DNA of 59,502 nt. It comes from JBAXTE01 sp964653595. GTDB lineage: Bacteria > Bacteroidota > Bacteroidia > Bacteroidales > WCHB1-69. The stretch spans positions 1 through 59,502 of the forward strand of contig CAZZHH010000020.1 in the NCBI GenBank assembly GCA_964653595.1, given 5' to 3'. The notes under the pieces are model-generated. The model was not told the DNA's origin. It made no database searches and saw nothing but the letters and a program-made list of their open reading frames with translations. Made by a program: the position numbers and the translations under genes. The first letter of the stretch is position 1; the number at the start of each line of letters is the position of its first letter. Of this stretch, positions 44,101 through 54,054 are shown in pieces.

Positions 44101-44832
44101 ATCTATTGAATTAATATTATTAGTTGTTGGGATACAATAACATATCGAGTTCATTGACACGAACAAAGGGTTGGAATAAGCACTAAGAGAGGAGTTTGAA
44201 CAACTAACTAAACATCGGTAATAAGTTGGAACACTTTGATTTATAACACATGTATTGTAAACTGCACCCGCAATGTTTGAGTAAACGGTACCATTTGTAG
44301 AAGATTGCCATTGATAGGTAATTCCACTGGTCAAAGAAGGATTCTCTAAGGATAAATTAAAATTAACACCAGGGCATGCTTGAGAAGAAGAAGAGAGGGT
44401 ATTACCAGGAACTGGCATTCCGGAGCAAGGTGAAACACAATTATAATTTAATTGAAAGCCAGAATTGTTTACAGAACCGTCTGAAGTAAACCTAACGGTA
44501 ATTGCTCCAGAAGGATCAGTAGAAGTAAAGACAGGGATAGAAGCTGAACCAGAATATTGGCCAAACAAAGTACCTGAGACACCTACCCCATTGTAAATAT
44601 ACAGATAATCGAACCCATTTTCAGTTGCATAAGATCCATTTATTTGAATTTTATTGCCCAGAATTGCAGGATAAATAACCGTATATCCACTTGAATTATT
44701 AACATAATTACTGGAACTACCTCCATTATCGTAGATAGAGCCATTACAAGAGGTAATAGAATTATTCCCAGTTTCAGGGACACAATTTTCAACGGTATAC
44801 GACACAACATTGGAGTAATTAACAGTTCCACT
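41137..44832 (-). CDS. Giant T9SS adhesin 2, main piece after a frameshift
   Basis: About 1,230 codons continuing the piece at 44833-45734. In order from the N-terminal side: CUB-like domain (GFDYLYIYNGVGVSG, TDPSGAITVRFTSDGS); Ig-like domains; a GEVED domain (WSAAWIDFNQNGIFE, TTSYGETEDYIVNI); an Ig module with AAAWRWYVGSCGG; a PPC-like domain (CGNHDNNVWFKFIG); a ~270-residue module shared with adhesin 1 (WWHITDPSNNVILS, LKVTRYSG, EQWIHGG); and a type A sorting domain (IYPNPFKDKVLI, then FSAGVYKVKI). It is closely related to adhesin 1 in its second half. No start of its own: it is separated from its signal peptide by a one-base lesion. Confidence 0.85.
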   Translation of the reverse strand, partial: SGTVNYSNVVSYTVENCVPETGNNSITSCNGSIYDNGGSSSNYVNNSSGYTVIYPAILGNKIQINGSYATENGFDYLYIYNGVGVSGTLFGQYSGSASIPVFTSTDPSGAITVRFTSDGSVNNSGFQLNYNCVSPCSGMPVPGNTLSSSSQACPGVNFNLSLENPSLTSGITYQWQSSTNGTVYSNIAGAVYNTCVINQSVPTYYRCLVSCSNSSLSAYSNPLFVSMNSICYCIPTTNNINSIDIITKVSLTNSINNSVSQSSSYNSINSYDLYYSPVLDFQRGTNTNKLTVSFGNDGNQWSAAWIDFNQNGIFESTENIALAPTSSGSGATVSYTFTVPITANLGQTRLRVRGGSDNTYTSSDACTTTSYGETEDYIVNILPVYTLGISGPSASCSSTNVQYVIGSHNFPGTPTYQWYYNSIPLGASGSANAPYYSSYSGGTSETLDVNTGTSSPINWSCVATYNGWPATSNTISLSITGSPSVAPTGITVLNNNTCNSTSKTLTVTGGSIGTAAAWRWYVGSCGGAFVGTGASIVVNPATTTTYYVRAEGACNVTNCASVVVDVISAPSNDDCVNAVSIAALPFNSGARSTNCATNDSPPVGASSCGNHDNNVWFKFIGTGNQININTCDAATNFDTEIHVYIGNCGSMTEIGCNDDGFDIGCGSGKSSYTFCSTIGVTYFVSVGSYQLGGATGNFSLNVSEQSITDATITSNYVCGNGPVTLLAMVGANADAVDFSLDGGITIATSDLISPFQYTTSLLTAPQAVQINVRSRNTLTGCVSSWTNFATANAFQLPSLTTQALCNFENMSRVELIASGGSGSYSEYQQVSPFLSQPSNRFSLPYSSTRSYRVKDSYGCYSPIVNHTSEGIPTQISGTATSGSCLIRGENSWWHITDPSNNVILSINDNNNDLGSITAWSYVEPTTTFYNETYYLKRHFKVTAQNTPSTNVTLRLYFRDDEFSELVTNSTLNSNSADDVFSLSDLKVTRYSGPNEDNSYSNNDFLCGSCFSLYTPSTGTPISPNLGSDVRYVEISVPGFSEQWIHGGKSNSSILPVELISFNASCVNDKTLLRWVTATETNNSHFIIEKSVNGIDFNEISRINGSGNSNDYIEYSFVDEVKSSKLVYYRLKQVDYDGTIETFNVISSSCLSNESTLSIYPNPFKDKVLISNLKRGNYVFEVINSYGQKVLLLNYKDVESVDLNTSNFSAGVYKVKIINEIGESQLISVVKN

Positions 44833-45734
44833 AAAAGAAATAGAGAAGCCAATCTATAATATTGTAATGCAGAAGTAGATGTAGTTAATTGACTACCAAT
44901 AGCTCCCCCAATATCTGTCCATCCATTTATACCATCGGCAGATTTTTGCCATTTATGGCTTAAGCCGGTCAAATTTGTAATACTGGGAGCTGACAGCGTA
45001 AAATCAGAATTTGCACAACCGCTAGAGGATGAGATGATGATACTTTCAGCACTAGGAGTACCGGTACAAATAGGTGCTGGAGTATAAAAAAGAGAAATAT
45101 CATCGACGGCAAAGCTCGAAGCACCTCCAACACTTGCATCATTTTGCCAAGTGAATATCAACCTGACAGTTGATCCAGCTAGGTCGGCAGGTAACGTGAT
45201 GGTGGCTAATGTATAGGTTGAAGCCAAAGCTGGTTGAGTCCAAATTAAATTTGCACCTATTAGAGCTGTTGAACTTGAAGCAGGGGTATTTGCAGCTGGT
45301 GTTACATTGGTTGGAGCAGTATAAATCAATGCTCGATCATAACCAATTTCACCTTGCCCTTTCCAATAAAAATTCAAGGTAATATTTGTAGCACCATTTG
45401 GAATTACCACATCTCGATAAAAATGAGAAGTTGCGGAAGAGTTTTCTCTGTAATTAAATGCAGTTCCATTTCGAGTGATATAAGCTCCTCGATTACCACT
45501 TCTTTGTCCAGCTAATGTACCGACAGCCCAATAATTAAAAGTATGGTTTGCAATTGTCCATCCATTTAGAGGAATTGAATTACCAGTCTCAAAACCACCC
45601 TCGTTTGATGGGGAAATTAAATATGTTTGACTATGAGCTTGAAATTCAAAAAACACTGCACATGTCAAAAAAATTATTCTTTTAGAATAAAAAAAATTTA
45701 GCAGTATATTTAAAATGTATTTCAAGTCCATCAT
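44833..45734 (-). CDS. Giant T9SS adhesin 2, N-terminal piece up to a frameshift
   Basis: About 300 codons from ATG at 45734. Signal region with a hydrophobic stretch (IIFLTCAVFFEFQAHSQ). The mature part is a beta-sandwich (GGFETGNSIPLNGWTIANH, FYRDVVIPNGATNITLNFYW, SSFAVDDISLFY), like the MAM- or carbohydrate-binding-like domains of many T9SS proteins, then an Ig-like module ending QYYRLASLFL. A one-base loss in the T run (44833-44840, plus strand A run) then shifts the frame. Restoring one base gives LFLFSGTVNYSN and joins the main piece. Confidence 0.78.
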
Positions 45735-46153
45735 GAAAAACTTAAACTAAAATATTATACCTTATCTACAAATCTCATTCATAAATCTAAATAAAAGATT
45801 TATTTTGAAATAAATTCTCAATTTGATTCATATTACAAATATAATAAATTTTTGTGAATTTGTACATATAATAAAAATCACATATTACATTCTTTTAGAT
45901 AAACAGTCAGAAAACTGCGTGTATAAGAAACAAAAAATACTATTTAGAAATTATCTATATTACATAAATAGCACTAAGAAAGTGAGAAAAAAAAAGAAAA
46001 AATAAATAGATCAAACAATTGAATACAAGACAAATTAAGATAAGTCGACCTAATTATTTAGAAAATTGGTAAAAACTTAGTAAGAAGATTTCAAAAAAAT
46101 ATGTGCTAAAAATTTCGTACTTGCATACAAAATAGAATTTTAAAATAATCGAT
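45735..46153. other. AT-rich intergenic gap with no recognised gene
   Basis: 419 bp between divergent giant genes. It is very A/T-rich. A 60-codon frame at 45823-46005 is rich in Asn, Ile and Lys and looks like chance. TACTTGC near 46116 is a weak -7-like element for the gene at 46154. Nothing else seen. Confidence 0.6.
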
Positions 46154-49100
46154 ATGAAGAAGCTCATTTTTATCTTAACCCTTTTCGTGATAATACCTTT
46201 TGCAGAAGCTGGAATAACTGTTACATCTCCTAACGGAGGTGAAGTATGGGCAGGTTGCACTTCTCATAACATCACATGGACATCATCGGCAGTATCCAAT
46301 TATTTTAACATTGATTACTCAACCGACAACGGAGCTAGTTGGGTTTCGGTAGCAAGTAGTTATTATGTAACGAATGGAACATACTCGTGGACAGTTCCTA
46401 ACATTAATTCAACTGCATGTTTAGTTAGAATTATGGATGCAAATACACCTACTACATTTGACATCAGCAACACTACCTTTTCTATTACAGCACCGCTTCT
46501 GATAACATCTGCAAATGGAGGAGAGTCATGGGAAGGTGGCACCACAAAAACGATTACCTGGGTAGCTTCTGGCACTACAAACTATTATGATTTATACTAT
46601 TCGACGAATGCAGGAGCAACATGGAATGCAATTACCACAAACTATTATAGTACTTCGGGTCAATACAACTGGTCGGTACCAAACACACCATCTACGACTT
46701 GTTTAATAAAAGTTAGTGATCACACTAACACGACATGTATGACAGATGTCAGCAACAACCTATTTACTATCACGCCTGCCACTCCGGTTGTTACAGTTAC
46801 CAATCCAAATACAACACAAACCAGATATATTGGGAATAACTCCACCATTACATGGACCAGTTCGTACATAACTTCAAATGCATTGAAAATTGACTACTCA
46901 ACCGACAATGGTACAACTTGGATTCCAATTACAACAAACACTCCTAATACGGGTTCATACTCCTGGATAGTACCAAACACACCATCAACAGAATGTTTGG
47001 TTAAGATTACCGATTTAGGAAACCCTACCACGTATGATATAAGCAATACTACATTTACCATAGCGCCACCCTACATTATAGTTACATACCCCAACGGTGG
47101 AGAATCGTTTGTAGGCTGTAGTTCAAAGGGAATTACATGGAGCTATGCGGGGACTAGCAATAATTTCAAGATTGAGTATTCAACAAACAATGGCACCAGT
47201 TGGACTACCCTTACTACCACAGCCCTTTCGGGATTATACAACTGGTCTCCGGTTCCAAATATGGATGCAAACAATTGTCTTGTCCGTGTGAGCGATGCAT
47301 CTGCGTTAAGCACAAACGATATTAGCAATGCCGGATTTAACATCATCCGCAATACGGATATAGTAGTAACCTCTGCTAATGGAGGGGAAAGCTGGGAAGC
47401 AGGAACCCTAAAAACCATCTCATGGGTTTCTGCGCCAAGCAGCTACCGTTTCAACGTTTATTATTCAACAAACAATGGATCTACATGGACCACATTGACG
47501 ACCAACACTTCTGCCACCTCATATAGTTGGTCGGTTCCGAATTCGCCATCGACAACATGCCTAATCAAAGTAGAAGACTATTACAACACATGTATTTCGG
47601 ACAACAGCGACGCACAATTTACAATTGCTCCACCTACACCAACAATCACTGTTACAGCACCAAACACCACCACTACTTGGTATGTTGGCAACAGCAAAAA
47701 CATTACCTGGACTAGTCAATACTTGACTTCTAGCTTTGTGGCTATTCAATATAGCATTAATAACGGCTCCACATGGTCGGATGTGGCAACCATTACTGAA
47801 AATGATGGCACCTATGCATGGATTATTCCAAGCACTATATCTAATCAATGCCTTGTGAAAGTGAGTGAATACAACAACCCCACTGTTTTTGATGTAAGCA
47901 ATGTAAATTTCGCAATTGCCTCTCCATTTATCACCCTACTTTCCCCTAATGGCGGCGAATCGTGGATTGGGTGCTCCTCACAGGCGATTTCATGGACTTC
48001 AGGAGGAATCACTGGAACCTACAACCTGTATTATTCCACCAACAATGGAACCACATGGTATTCAATTGCCAGCACTGCCTCTACAAGTTACACATGGACT
48101 CCAGTCATCAGTTTAAGTTCGAACCAGATGAGGATAAAGGTTTCGGACAATCTCAACACCGCCAAAGACTCTTCGGATGCAGTTTTCACATTAAATCAGA
48201 ATACAGACATAGTGGTTACATCCCCAAACGGAGGCGAAAGCTGGGAAGCAGGTACTGTAAAAACCATCACATGGGTTTCAGCGCCAAGCAGTTACCGTTT
48301 TAATGTCTATTATTCAACCAATAATGGCACATCCTGGAATACTTTGGTTACAAACACGTCGGCTACATCTTACAGTTGGACCCTTCCCAATAGCCCATCT
48401 ACCAATTGTTTGATTAAAGTAGAGGATTATTATAACACCTGTATTTACGACAACAGCAATACCACATTCACTATTGCACCACCTACTCCTGTAATTACAG
48501 TAACCTATCCAAATACCGCTGTGACTCTTTATTCCACACGATCGGCCACAATCAGTTGGACATCCCAATACGTAACTTCTACCTATGTCAAGCTGGAATA
48601 CACGACCAACAATGGCGTTTCGTGGACTGAAATTGCTGCGATCACTGAAAACGACGGTAGTTATGCCTGGATAATACCAGCAACCTATTCAAGTCAATGC
48701 AGGATTCGGGTAAGCGACTACGCCAACGCTCTATTATTTGACGAAAGTAACGTAAACTTCACTATTTCTTCGCCCTCTATCACGGTGATTTATCCAAATG
48801 GCGGAGAATCATTGGAAGGGTGCAGTTCACAAACACTTACTTGGACGGCTCTTGGGACTTCAAACTCATACAAATTATACTATTCTACCAACAATTCCAC
48901 AGACTGGACCTACCTAACTACAACATCATCCACATCCTACACTTGGAACCCGATAATCAGTTTAAATTCAACCCAATGTTATTTTAAGGTAGAAGATGCT
49001 AGTTATCCTTCGGTAAAAGATTCCAACAACGCGGTATTCAACATATACAAGAACGTAGACATTGTAGTTACAGCACCAAATGGTGGAGAAAGTTGGGAAG

Positions 49101-52100
49101 TAGGAACAGTAAAAACCATCAACTGGGTAAGCGAAACATCGTCGTACCGTTACAATGTTTATTATTCCACAAATAATGGAAGTACCTGGAATACGTTAAC
49201 CACCAACACCTCTGCAAAGACCTACAGCTGGAGTATTCCGAACGCGCCTTCAACCCAATGTCAAATCAAAATAGAAGATTACTACAACAACTGCATCTTC
49301 GACATCAACGACGCAAACTTCACTATCTCACCTCCTACTCCTTTGATTACGGTTACAGCCCCAAATACGGCAACCACCTATTATGTCGGAAAATCCAACA
49401 ACATCACATGGACCAGCGCTTACCTCACTTCAAGTTTTGTAGCAATAGACTACACTTATGACAATGGCACTACATGGAATTCCATCACTCCAATCACGGA
49501 AAATGACGGAACTTTTGCTTGGATTGCACCAAACACAGTTTCTTCAAACTGCCGCATTCGTATCAGCGAATACAACAACCCAATCGTTTTCGACGAAAGC
49601 AATGTAAATTTCAACATTTCTTCACCATATATCATTGCGACTTATCCCAACGGAGGAGAATTGTGGAAAGGCTGTTCTGCGCAGACTATCACATGGAATG
49701 CAGGAGGAACATCGGGTACCTACAAATTGAGTTACTCAACAGATAACGGAAGTACATGGAACGTCATCACTAGTAGTATCAGCTCTACCAGTTACGCTTG
49801 GTCGCCTATAATCAGTTTATCTTCAAACCAATGCTATATCAAGATTGAAGATTATTCAAACGCAACCATTAAAGACTCAAACAATGCAGCTTTTGGGATA
49901 TACAAAAACATCGACATAGTTGTCACCAACCCAAATGGCGGTGAAAGCTGGGAAGTTGGTACTGTAAAAACCATCGACTGGGTTAGTGAATCTACTTCTA
50001 CACGATTCAACCTTTATTATTCTATTAACAACGGTTCTACAAGGACTACCCTAGCTACTAATACATATACTCGCACTTACAATTGGACTATTCCTAATTC
50101 ACCATCCTCTCAAAGTCTTATCAAAGTAGAAGATTATTACAATACCTGCATAAACGACATTAGCAATGCCAACTTTACCATTTCTCCGCCTACACCAGTA
50201 ATATTCGTATCAAGCCCAAATACGGCAACCACTTATTATGTTGGAAAATCGTATAACATCACATGGACTAGTGCATATCTTACATCAAGCTTTGTTTCTA
50301 TAGATTATACATTCGATAATGGAACAACGTGGAATTCCGTTGCTACAATCACTGAAAATGACGGAAGTTATTCTTGGACAGTACCTAATAATATTTCAAG
50401 CCAATGCCGAGTTCGAATCAACGAATACAACAATCCAACAGTTTACGATGAAAGCAATGTAAATTTCAACATTGCATCTCCATTCATCACTGTAACCTAT
50501 CCAAACGGTGGGGAAGTCTGGGAAAAATGCACATCGCAAAACTTAACATGGACAGCTGGGGGAACATCAGGCACATACCGGGTTTATTATTCTACTAACA
50601 ATGGTGGAGTATGGAATTACATCACCAGCACATCATCAACTTCATACACATGGAGTCCAGTTTCCGCAACCCCTTCTAGTAGTTGCTTAATCAAAATCGA
50701 TGATAATGGTTCTGCCACGACGAAGGACTCGTGCAATGCCGTATTTACGGTAACACCAAACGATGACATCATCATCACCACTGCGAACGGAGGAGAACAA
50801 TGGCAAGCGGGTAGCGTTCAAACCATCAGTTGGGTTTCAGCACCTACTTCCACTTACTTCAGTGTGTATTATAGTATCGACAATGGGATGAGTTGGAATA
50901 CCATCACTACATACACTAGTGCCCACTCATATAGCTGGAATATTCCCAATTCACCTTCCACAACCTGCCTGATCAGAGTAGTCGATTATAACAACAATTG
51001 CATAGAAGATTTGAGCAATTCTCCTTTCTCCATAACGCCGGGAACTCCGAAACTGTTGACCCCAAATGGAAACCAAACGATGTATTATGCTCAAAACTAC
51101 GCTATCACTTGGACCAATCAATATTTCAGTGGAACTTATGTAACGCTCACCTATTCGCTTGACAGCGGTGCTACCTGGCAACCCATCGCCTCAGTTGCAA
51201 ACAATACAGGAAGTTACACTTGGTCGGTACCCAATGTGGCTTCCAGCAGGTGTTTGGTCAAGGTAAATGAATACAATAATGCCGCTATTTACGATGTAAG
51301 TGATGCCATATTCACCATAGGACCAGCTTTGGTAATCAACACTCCAAATGGTGATAACGGGGTTGAAGAATGGCGAGTTTGCACCCAAACCACGATCCAT
51401 TGGACTTCAGGTGGATGTTCAGGCAACTGGAAGTTGGAATATTCTATCAACAATGGCACATCGTGGAATGTAATTTCCAATAGTTATGTTAATGCTGGCA
51501 CTAACAATTCGTACGACTGGACTATTCCCAACACGCCTTCAACTCAATGTTTAATCCGAATCACCGATGTTTCCAACAGTGCTAAAACCGATGTCAGCGA
51601 TGCGGTATTTAGCATTAAGCCAAGCATAACCATCACATCGCCAAATGGTGGCCAAAGCTTAGCTGTTGGAAGTGTAACAAACATCACCTGGGTTGCACCC
51701 GGAGCCTCCAACTATTACAATTTTGATTATTCGATCAACGGAGGAAGTACATGGACCACAATTGCCTACAACCAAAACATCACTACTGGAACATATGCAT
51801 GGACAGTGCCTTCGGCATCATCTACCAATTGTTTAATCCGAATCACCGACAACATAAACACCTGTAAAACAGACATCAGCGATGTTTCATTTTCCATCGG
51901 TATGCCAGTACCTATAATCACAGTTACGTCACCCAATACCGGAGAAATTTTAAGCGGATGCAACAGTAAAGTCATTACATGGACGTCATCGAACATATCG
52001 AATAACTATACCATTGAGTACACAACCGATAACGGAACCACTTGGAATACTATCATTTCCAACTACAATACATTAGGCGGGTCACACACCTGGACGGTTC

Positions 52101-53923
52101 CAAACATCAACTCCGTAAACTGTCTTGTAAGAGTGAAGGATTTCAGCAACCCAACGATTATGGACATCAGCAATGTTCCATTCATAATTAACCAATCCGT
52201 AACTGCATCGATAACTGCTAGCGGAGCCACTTCATTCTGTTCTGGCGGATCTGTTGTGTTAACATCTTCTAGCTCATCTGGAAATGTATGGTATCCAGGA
52301 GGCCAAACGAGTCAATCCATTACAGTGAGTTCATCAGGACCAAATTATGTAGTTGTTACGAATGCTGGATGCGCAGCAACTTCTAATACAATTGTAGTAA
52401 CAGCTACAACTCCTCCTCCAGCTCCAGTTGCAACTAGTAACTCACCTGTACCACTTAACGGAACCGTTATCTTGAATGCCGGAACGATTGCCGGAGCAAG
52501 TTACAGCTGGACTGGTCCAAACAGCTATACTTCGGCAGCTCAAAATCCGACCATAAACAATGCAACCACTGTTTTAAACGGGGTTTATTCTGTAATTGCA
52601 AGTGTAAATGGTTGTTCGAGTCCAGCTGGCACTACCACAGTAACAGTGACAGCAACACCTGCAACAGTAGCGGTAATCGGAAATATCCTCACAGAGTCGG
52701 GTAATTTCATCAACACCACAAAAGTTAAACTTAGTGGTTTTGCATCGGATTCGGTAACTACATCTTCCAATGGTCAATATCAATTCTCATTGAGTCAGGG
52801 AAATAGCTATACCATTACTCCGTCGAAAAACAATGACGTTAATGTTTGCAATGGAATTTCTACTCTGGATATTGTTTTAATGCAACGACACATTTTGAAT
52901 ACGCAACTATTGAATTCTCCGTATAAAATTATTGCCGCCGACGTAAACAATTCGGGTACTGTGACTAATTTAGATATTGTGCTGGTTAAATCGTTGATTT
53001 TACAGAATAGCACATCGTTCCCTACGGGCAAACAGTGGACATTCGTGAATTCGAGCTATGTTTTTCCCAATGCCCAAAACCCGTTCCCATACGAAAGCAC
53101 TCGGTCGTATAGCAATGCAACGGCAGCAGTGGATCAGAACTTTGTCGGGATTCGTTACGGCGATGTAAATAACACCTACGATCCGAATGTTGCCAAAAAC
53201 ACCAGCTCGATATCCGTAGGGTTTAATATTGATAATCAACATGTTTCATACGGCGACATGATCTCAGTACCTGTAAAAGTAAATCGTTTTTCAAACATCA
53301 GTGGCTTCCAATACACTCTTTCTTGGGATCCTGCAGTTTTGGAATATGTAAGTACTGATAATGCAGCTCTAGACATGAATTACGGAGTTTCAAAAACAAT
53401 AGATGGGATGCTGACCACATTATGGAGTACCGAAAATTTAAATGGTTATTCTCTTGCCGATAGCAGTGTTATTTTTGAAGTAAATTTCAGGGTAATCGGA
53501 ACAAGTGGTAGCTCTACGCAAGTGGCGGTAACCTCGAGCATGACTACGGCCGAAGCTTATAACAATAACATCGAGGAACTAGCACTTGAAATTAGTTCTG
53601 GAACCATTTCCGTAGATGAAGCGGCTGCCATCAACGACACCGATAATCCCGATTATTCTTTATTGCAAAATTCACCAAATCCATTCTCTAACAACACTCA
53701 AGTAACATTTACAGTTCCAAATAATGAACAAGTTTCAATCGTTATTTACGATATTTTGGGAAATAAAGTAACCATTTTCGAAGGGTTCTACTCCGCAGGA
53801 AAGCACACGATTATTTGGGATGGCTCTAATGGTAATGGAACAAAATTGAAGGACGGCACTTATTTCTGCAGAATGAGATCGGGGAAATATACAAAAGTTG
53901 TAAAAATGACTCTATTAAGATAG
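46154..53923 (+). CDS. Giant T9SS protein: 21 SPNGGE modules, dockerin-like and cohesin-like domains
   Basis: 2,589 residues. Signal peptide MKKLIFILTLFVIIPFAEA. Residues ~20-2012 are 21 beta modules of 85-100 residues of the Kre9/KNH-like type: VTSPNGGESWEAG, ITW, YYSTNNGTTW, SWTVPN, CLIKV, DISN. Two Ig-like domains follow (~2015-2170). A dockerin-like domain at about 2226-2285 has two loops, DVNVCNGISTLD (2228-2239, Cys at position 5) and DVNNSGTVTNLD (2263-2274, canonical pattern). A cohesin-like domain is at about 2355-2490 (VPVKVNRFSNISGFQYTLSW, VIG). The end is a FlgD-like T9SS tail (NSPNPFSNNTQVTF, GTYFCRMRSG). No catalytic motif seen. It probably forms a long surface fibre. Confidence 0.9.
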   Translation: MKKLIFILTLFVIIPFAEAGITVTSPNGGEVWAGCTSHNITWTSSAVSNYFNIDYSTDNGASWVSVASSYYVTNGTYSWTVPNINSTACLVRIMDANTPTTFDISNTTFSITAPLLITSANGGESWEGGTTKTITWVASGTTNYYDLYYSTNAGATWNAITTNYYSTSGQYNWSVPNTPSTTCLIKVSDHTNTTCMTDVSNNLFTITPATPVVTVTNPNTTQTRYIGNNSTITWTSSYITSNALKIDYSTDNGTTWIPITTNTPNTGSYSWIVPNTPSTECLVKITDLGNPTTYDISNTTFTIAPPYIIVTYPNGGESFVGCSSKGITWSYAGTSNNFKIEYSTNNGTSWTTLTTTALSGLYNWSPVPNMDANNCLVRVSDASALSTNDISNAGFNIIRNTDIVVTSANGGESWEAGTLKTISWVSAPSSYRFNVYYSTNNGSTWTTLTTNTSATSYSWSVPNSPSTTCLIKVEDYYNTCISDNSDAQFTIAPPTPTITVTAPNTTTTWYVGNSKNITWTSQYLTSSFVAIQYSINNGSTWSDVATITENDGTYAWIIPSTISNQCLVKVSEYNNPTVFDVSNVNFAIASPFITLLSPNGGESWIGCSSQAISWTSGGITGTYNLYYSTNNGTTWYSIASTASTSYTWTPVISLSSNQMRIKVSDNLNTAKDSSDAVFTLNQNTDIVVTSPNGGESWEAGTVKTITWVSAPSSYRFNVYYSTNNGTSWNTLVTNTSATSYSWTLPNSPSTNCLIKVEDYYNTCIYDNSNTTFTIAPPTPVITVTYPNTAVTLYSTRSATISWTSQYVTSTYVKLEYTTNNGVSWTEIAAITENDGSYAWIIPATYSSQCRIRVSDYANALLFDESNVNFTISSPSITVIYPNGGESLEGCSSQTLTWTALGTSNSYKLYYSTNNSTDWTYLTTTSSTSYTWNPIISLNSTQCYFKVEDASYPSVKDSNNAVFNIYKNVDIVVTAPNGGESWEVGTVKTINWVSETSSYRYNVYYSTNNGSTWNTLTTNTSAKTYSWSIPNAPSTQCQIKIEDYYNNCIFDINDANFTISPPTPLITVTAPNTATTYYVGKSNNITWTSAYLTSSFVAIDYTYDNGTTWNSITPITENDGTFAWIAPNTVSSNCRIRISEYNNPIVFDESNVNFNISSPYIIATYPNGGELWKGCSAQTITWNAGGTSGTYKLSYSTDNGSTWNVITSSISSTSYAWSPIISLSSNQCYIKIEDYSNATIKDSNNAAFGIYKNIDIVVTNPNGGESWEVGTVKTIDWVSESTSTRFNLYYSINNGSTRTTLATNTYTRTYNWTIPNSPSSQSLIKVEDYYNTCINDISNANFTISPPTPVIFVSSPNTATTYYVGKSYNITWTSAYLTSSFVSIDYTFDNGTTWNSVATITENDGSYSWTVPNNISSQCRVRINEYNNPTVYDESNVNFNIASPFITVTYPNGGEVWEKCTSQNLTWTAGGTSGTYRVYYSTNNGGVWNYITSTSSTSYTWSPVSATPSSSCLIKIDDNGSATTKDSCNAVFTVTPNDDIIITTANGGEQWQAGSVQTISWVSAPTSTYFSVYYSIDNGMSWNTITTYTSAHSYSWNIPNSPSTTCLIRVVDYNNNCIEDLSNSPFSITPGTPKLLTPNGNQTMYYAQNYAITWTNQYFSGTYVTLTYSLDSGATWQPIASVANNTGSYTWSVPNVASSRCLVKVNEYNNAAIYDVSDAIFTIGPALVINTPNGDNGVEEWRVCTQTTIHWTSGGCSGNWKLEYSINNGTSWNVISNSYVNAGTNNSYDWTIPNTPSTQCLIRITDVSNSAKTDVSDAVFSIKPSITITSPNGGQSLAVGSVTNITWVAPGASNYYNFDYSINGGSTWTTIAYNQNITTGTYAWTVPSASSTNCLIRITDNINTCKTDISDVSFSIGMPVPIITVTSPNTGEILSGCNSKVITWTSSNISNNYTIEYTTDNGTTWNTIISNYNTLGGSHTWTVPNINSVNCLVRVKDFSNPTIMDISNVPFIINQSVTASITASGATSFCSGGSVVLTSSSSSGNVWYPGGQTSQSITVSSSGPNYVVVTNAGCAATSNTIVVTATTPPPAPVATSNSPVPLNGTVILNAGTIAGASYSWTGPNSYTSAAQNPTINNATTVLNGVYSVIASVNGCSSPAGTTTVTVTATPATVAVIGNILTESGNFINTTKVKLSGFASDSVTTSSNGQYQFSLSQGNSYTITPSKNNDVNVCNGISTLDIVLMQRHILNTQLLNSPYKIIAADVNNSGTVTNLDIVLVKSLILQNSTSFPTGKQWTFVNSSYVFPNAQNPFPYESTRSYSNATAAVDQNFVGIRYGDVNNTYDPNVAKNTSSISVGFNIDNQHVSYGDMISVPVKVNRFSNISGFQYTLSWDPAVLEYVSTDNAALDMNYGVSKTIDGMLTTLWSTENLNGYSLADSSVIFEVNFRVIGTSGSSTQVAVTSSMTTAEAYNNNIEELALEISSGTISVDEAAAINDTDNPDYSLLQNSPNPFSNNTQVTFTVPNNEQVSIVIYDILGNKVTIFEGFYSAGKHTIIWDGSNGNGTKLKDGTYFCRMRSGKYTKVVKMTLLR
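47071..51324 (+). repeat. Five-fold three-module super-repeat of about 851 bp
   Basis: Modules 4-18 of the giant gene fall into an A-B-C order repeated five times. A has GGESWxGCSSQ-like Cys motifs, B begins DIVVTSPNGGESWEAGTVKT, and C begins ITVTAPNTATTYYVGKSNNITW (20-residue pieces). The B modules start at 47357, 48206, 49058, 49913 and 50765: spacings of 849, 852, 855 and 852 nt, always multiples of three. Copies differ, so this is an old or conversion-shaped array. Confidence 0.8.
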
Positions 53924-53930
53924 TTTGAAG

Positions 53931-53971
53931 CATGACGGTTCCCTTGATAAATTATAGAGGGAGCCGTGATG
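53931..53971 (+). terminator. Hairpin between the two giant genes
   Basis: CATGACGGTTCCCT (53931-53944) pairs with AGGGAGCCGTGATG (53958-53971), one mismatch and one wobble, 13-nt loop. It is followed by GGTTTGATTT, a poor T tract. A weak terminator or processing site, so the two giant genes may be partly co-transcribed. Confidence 0.55.
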
Positions 53972-54054
53972 GTTTGATTTCAAAATTAATTTTGCGCATT
54001 TCATGCTGTTAGAAATACAAAAACATATCGATAATTCAGCATAATTTGCAAAGT

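Noticed and set aside
44833..44841. Phase-variation tract in adhesin 2
   Set aside because: The homopolymers here are only four or five bases long, too short for efficient slippage; kept only as a question to test.
45823..46005. 60-codon open frame
   Set aside because: Asn-, Ile- and Lys-rich low-complexity product in a very AT-rich gap, with no recognisable start context or domain.
47071..51324. CRISPR-like repetition
   Set aside because: The repeats are protein modules of about 850 bp in one open frame, not short repeats with unique spacers.
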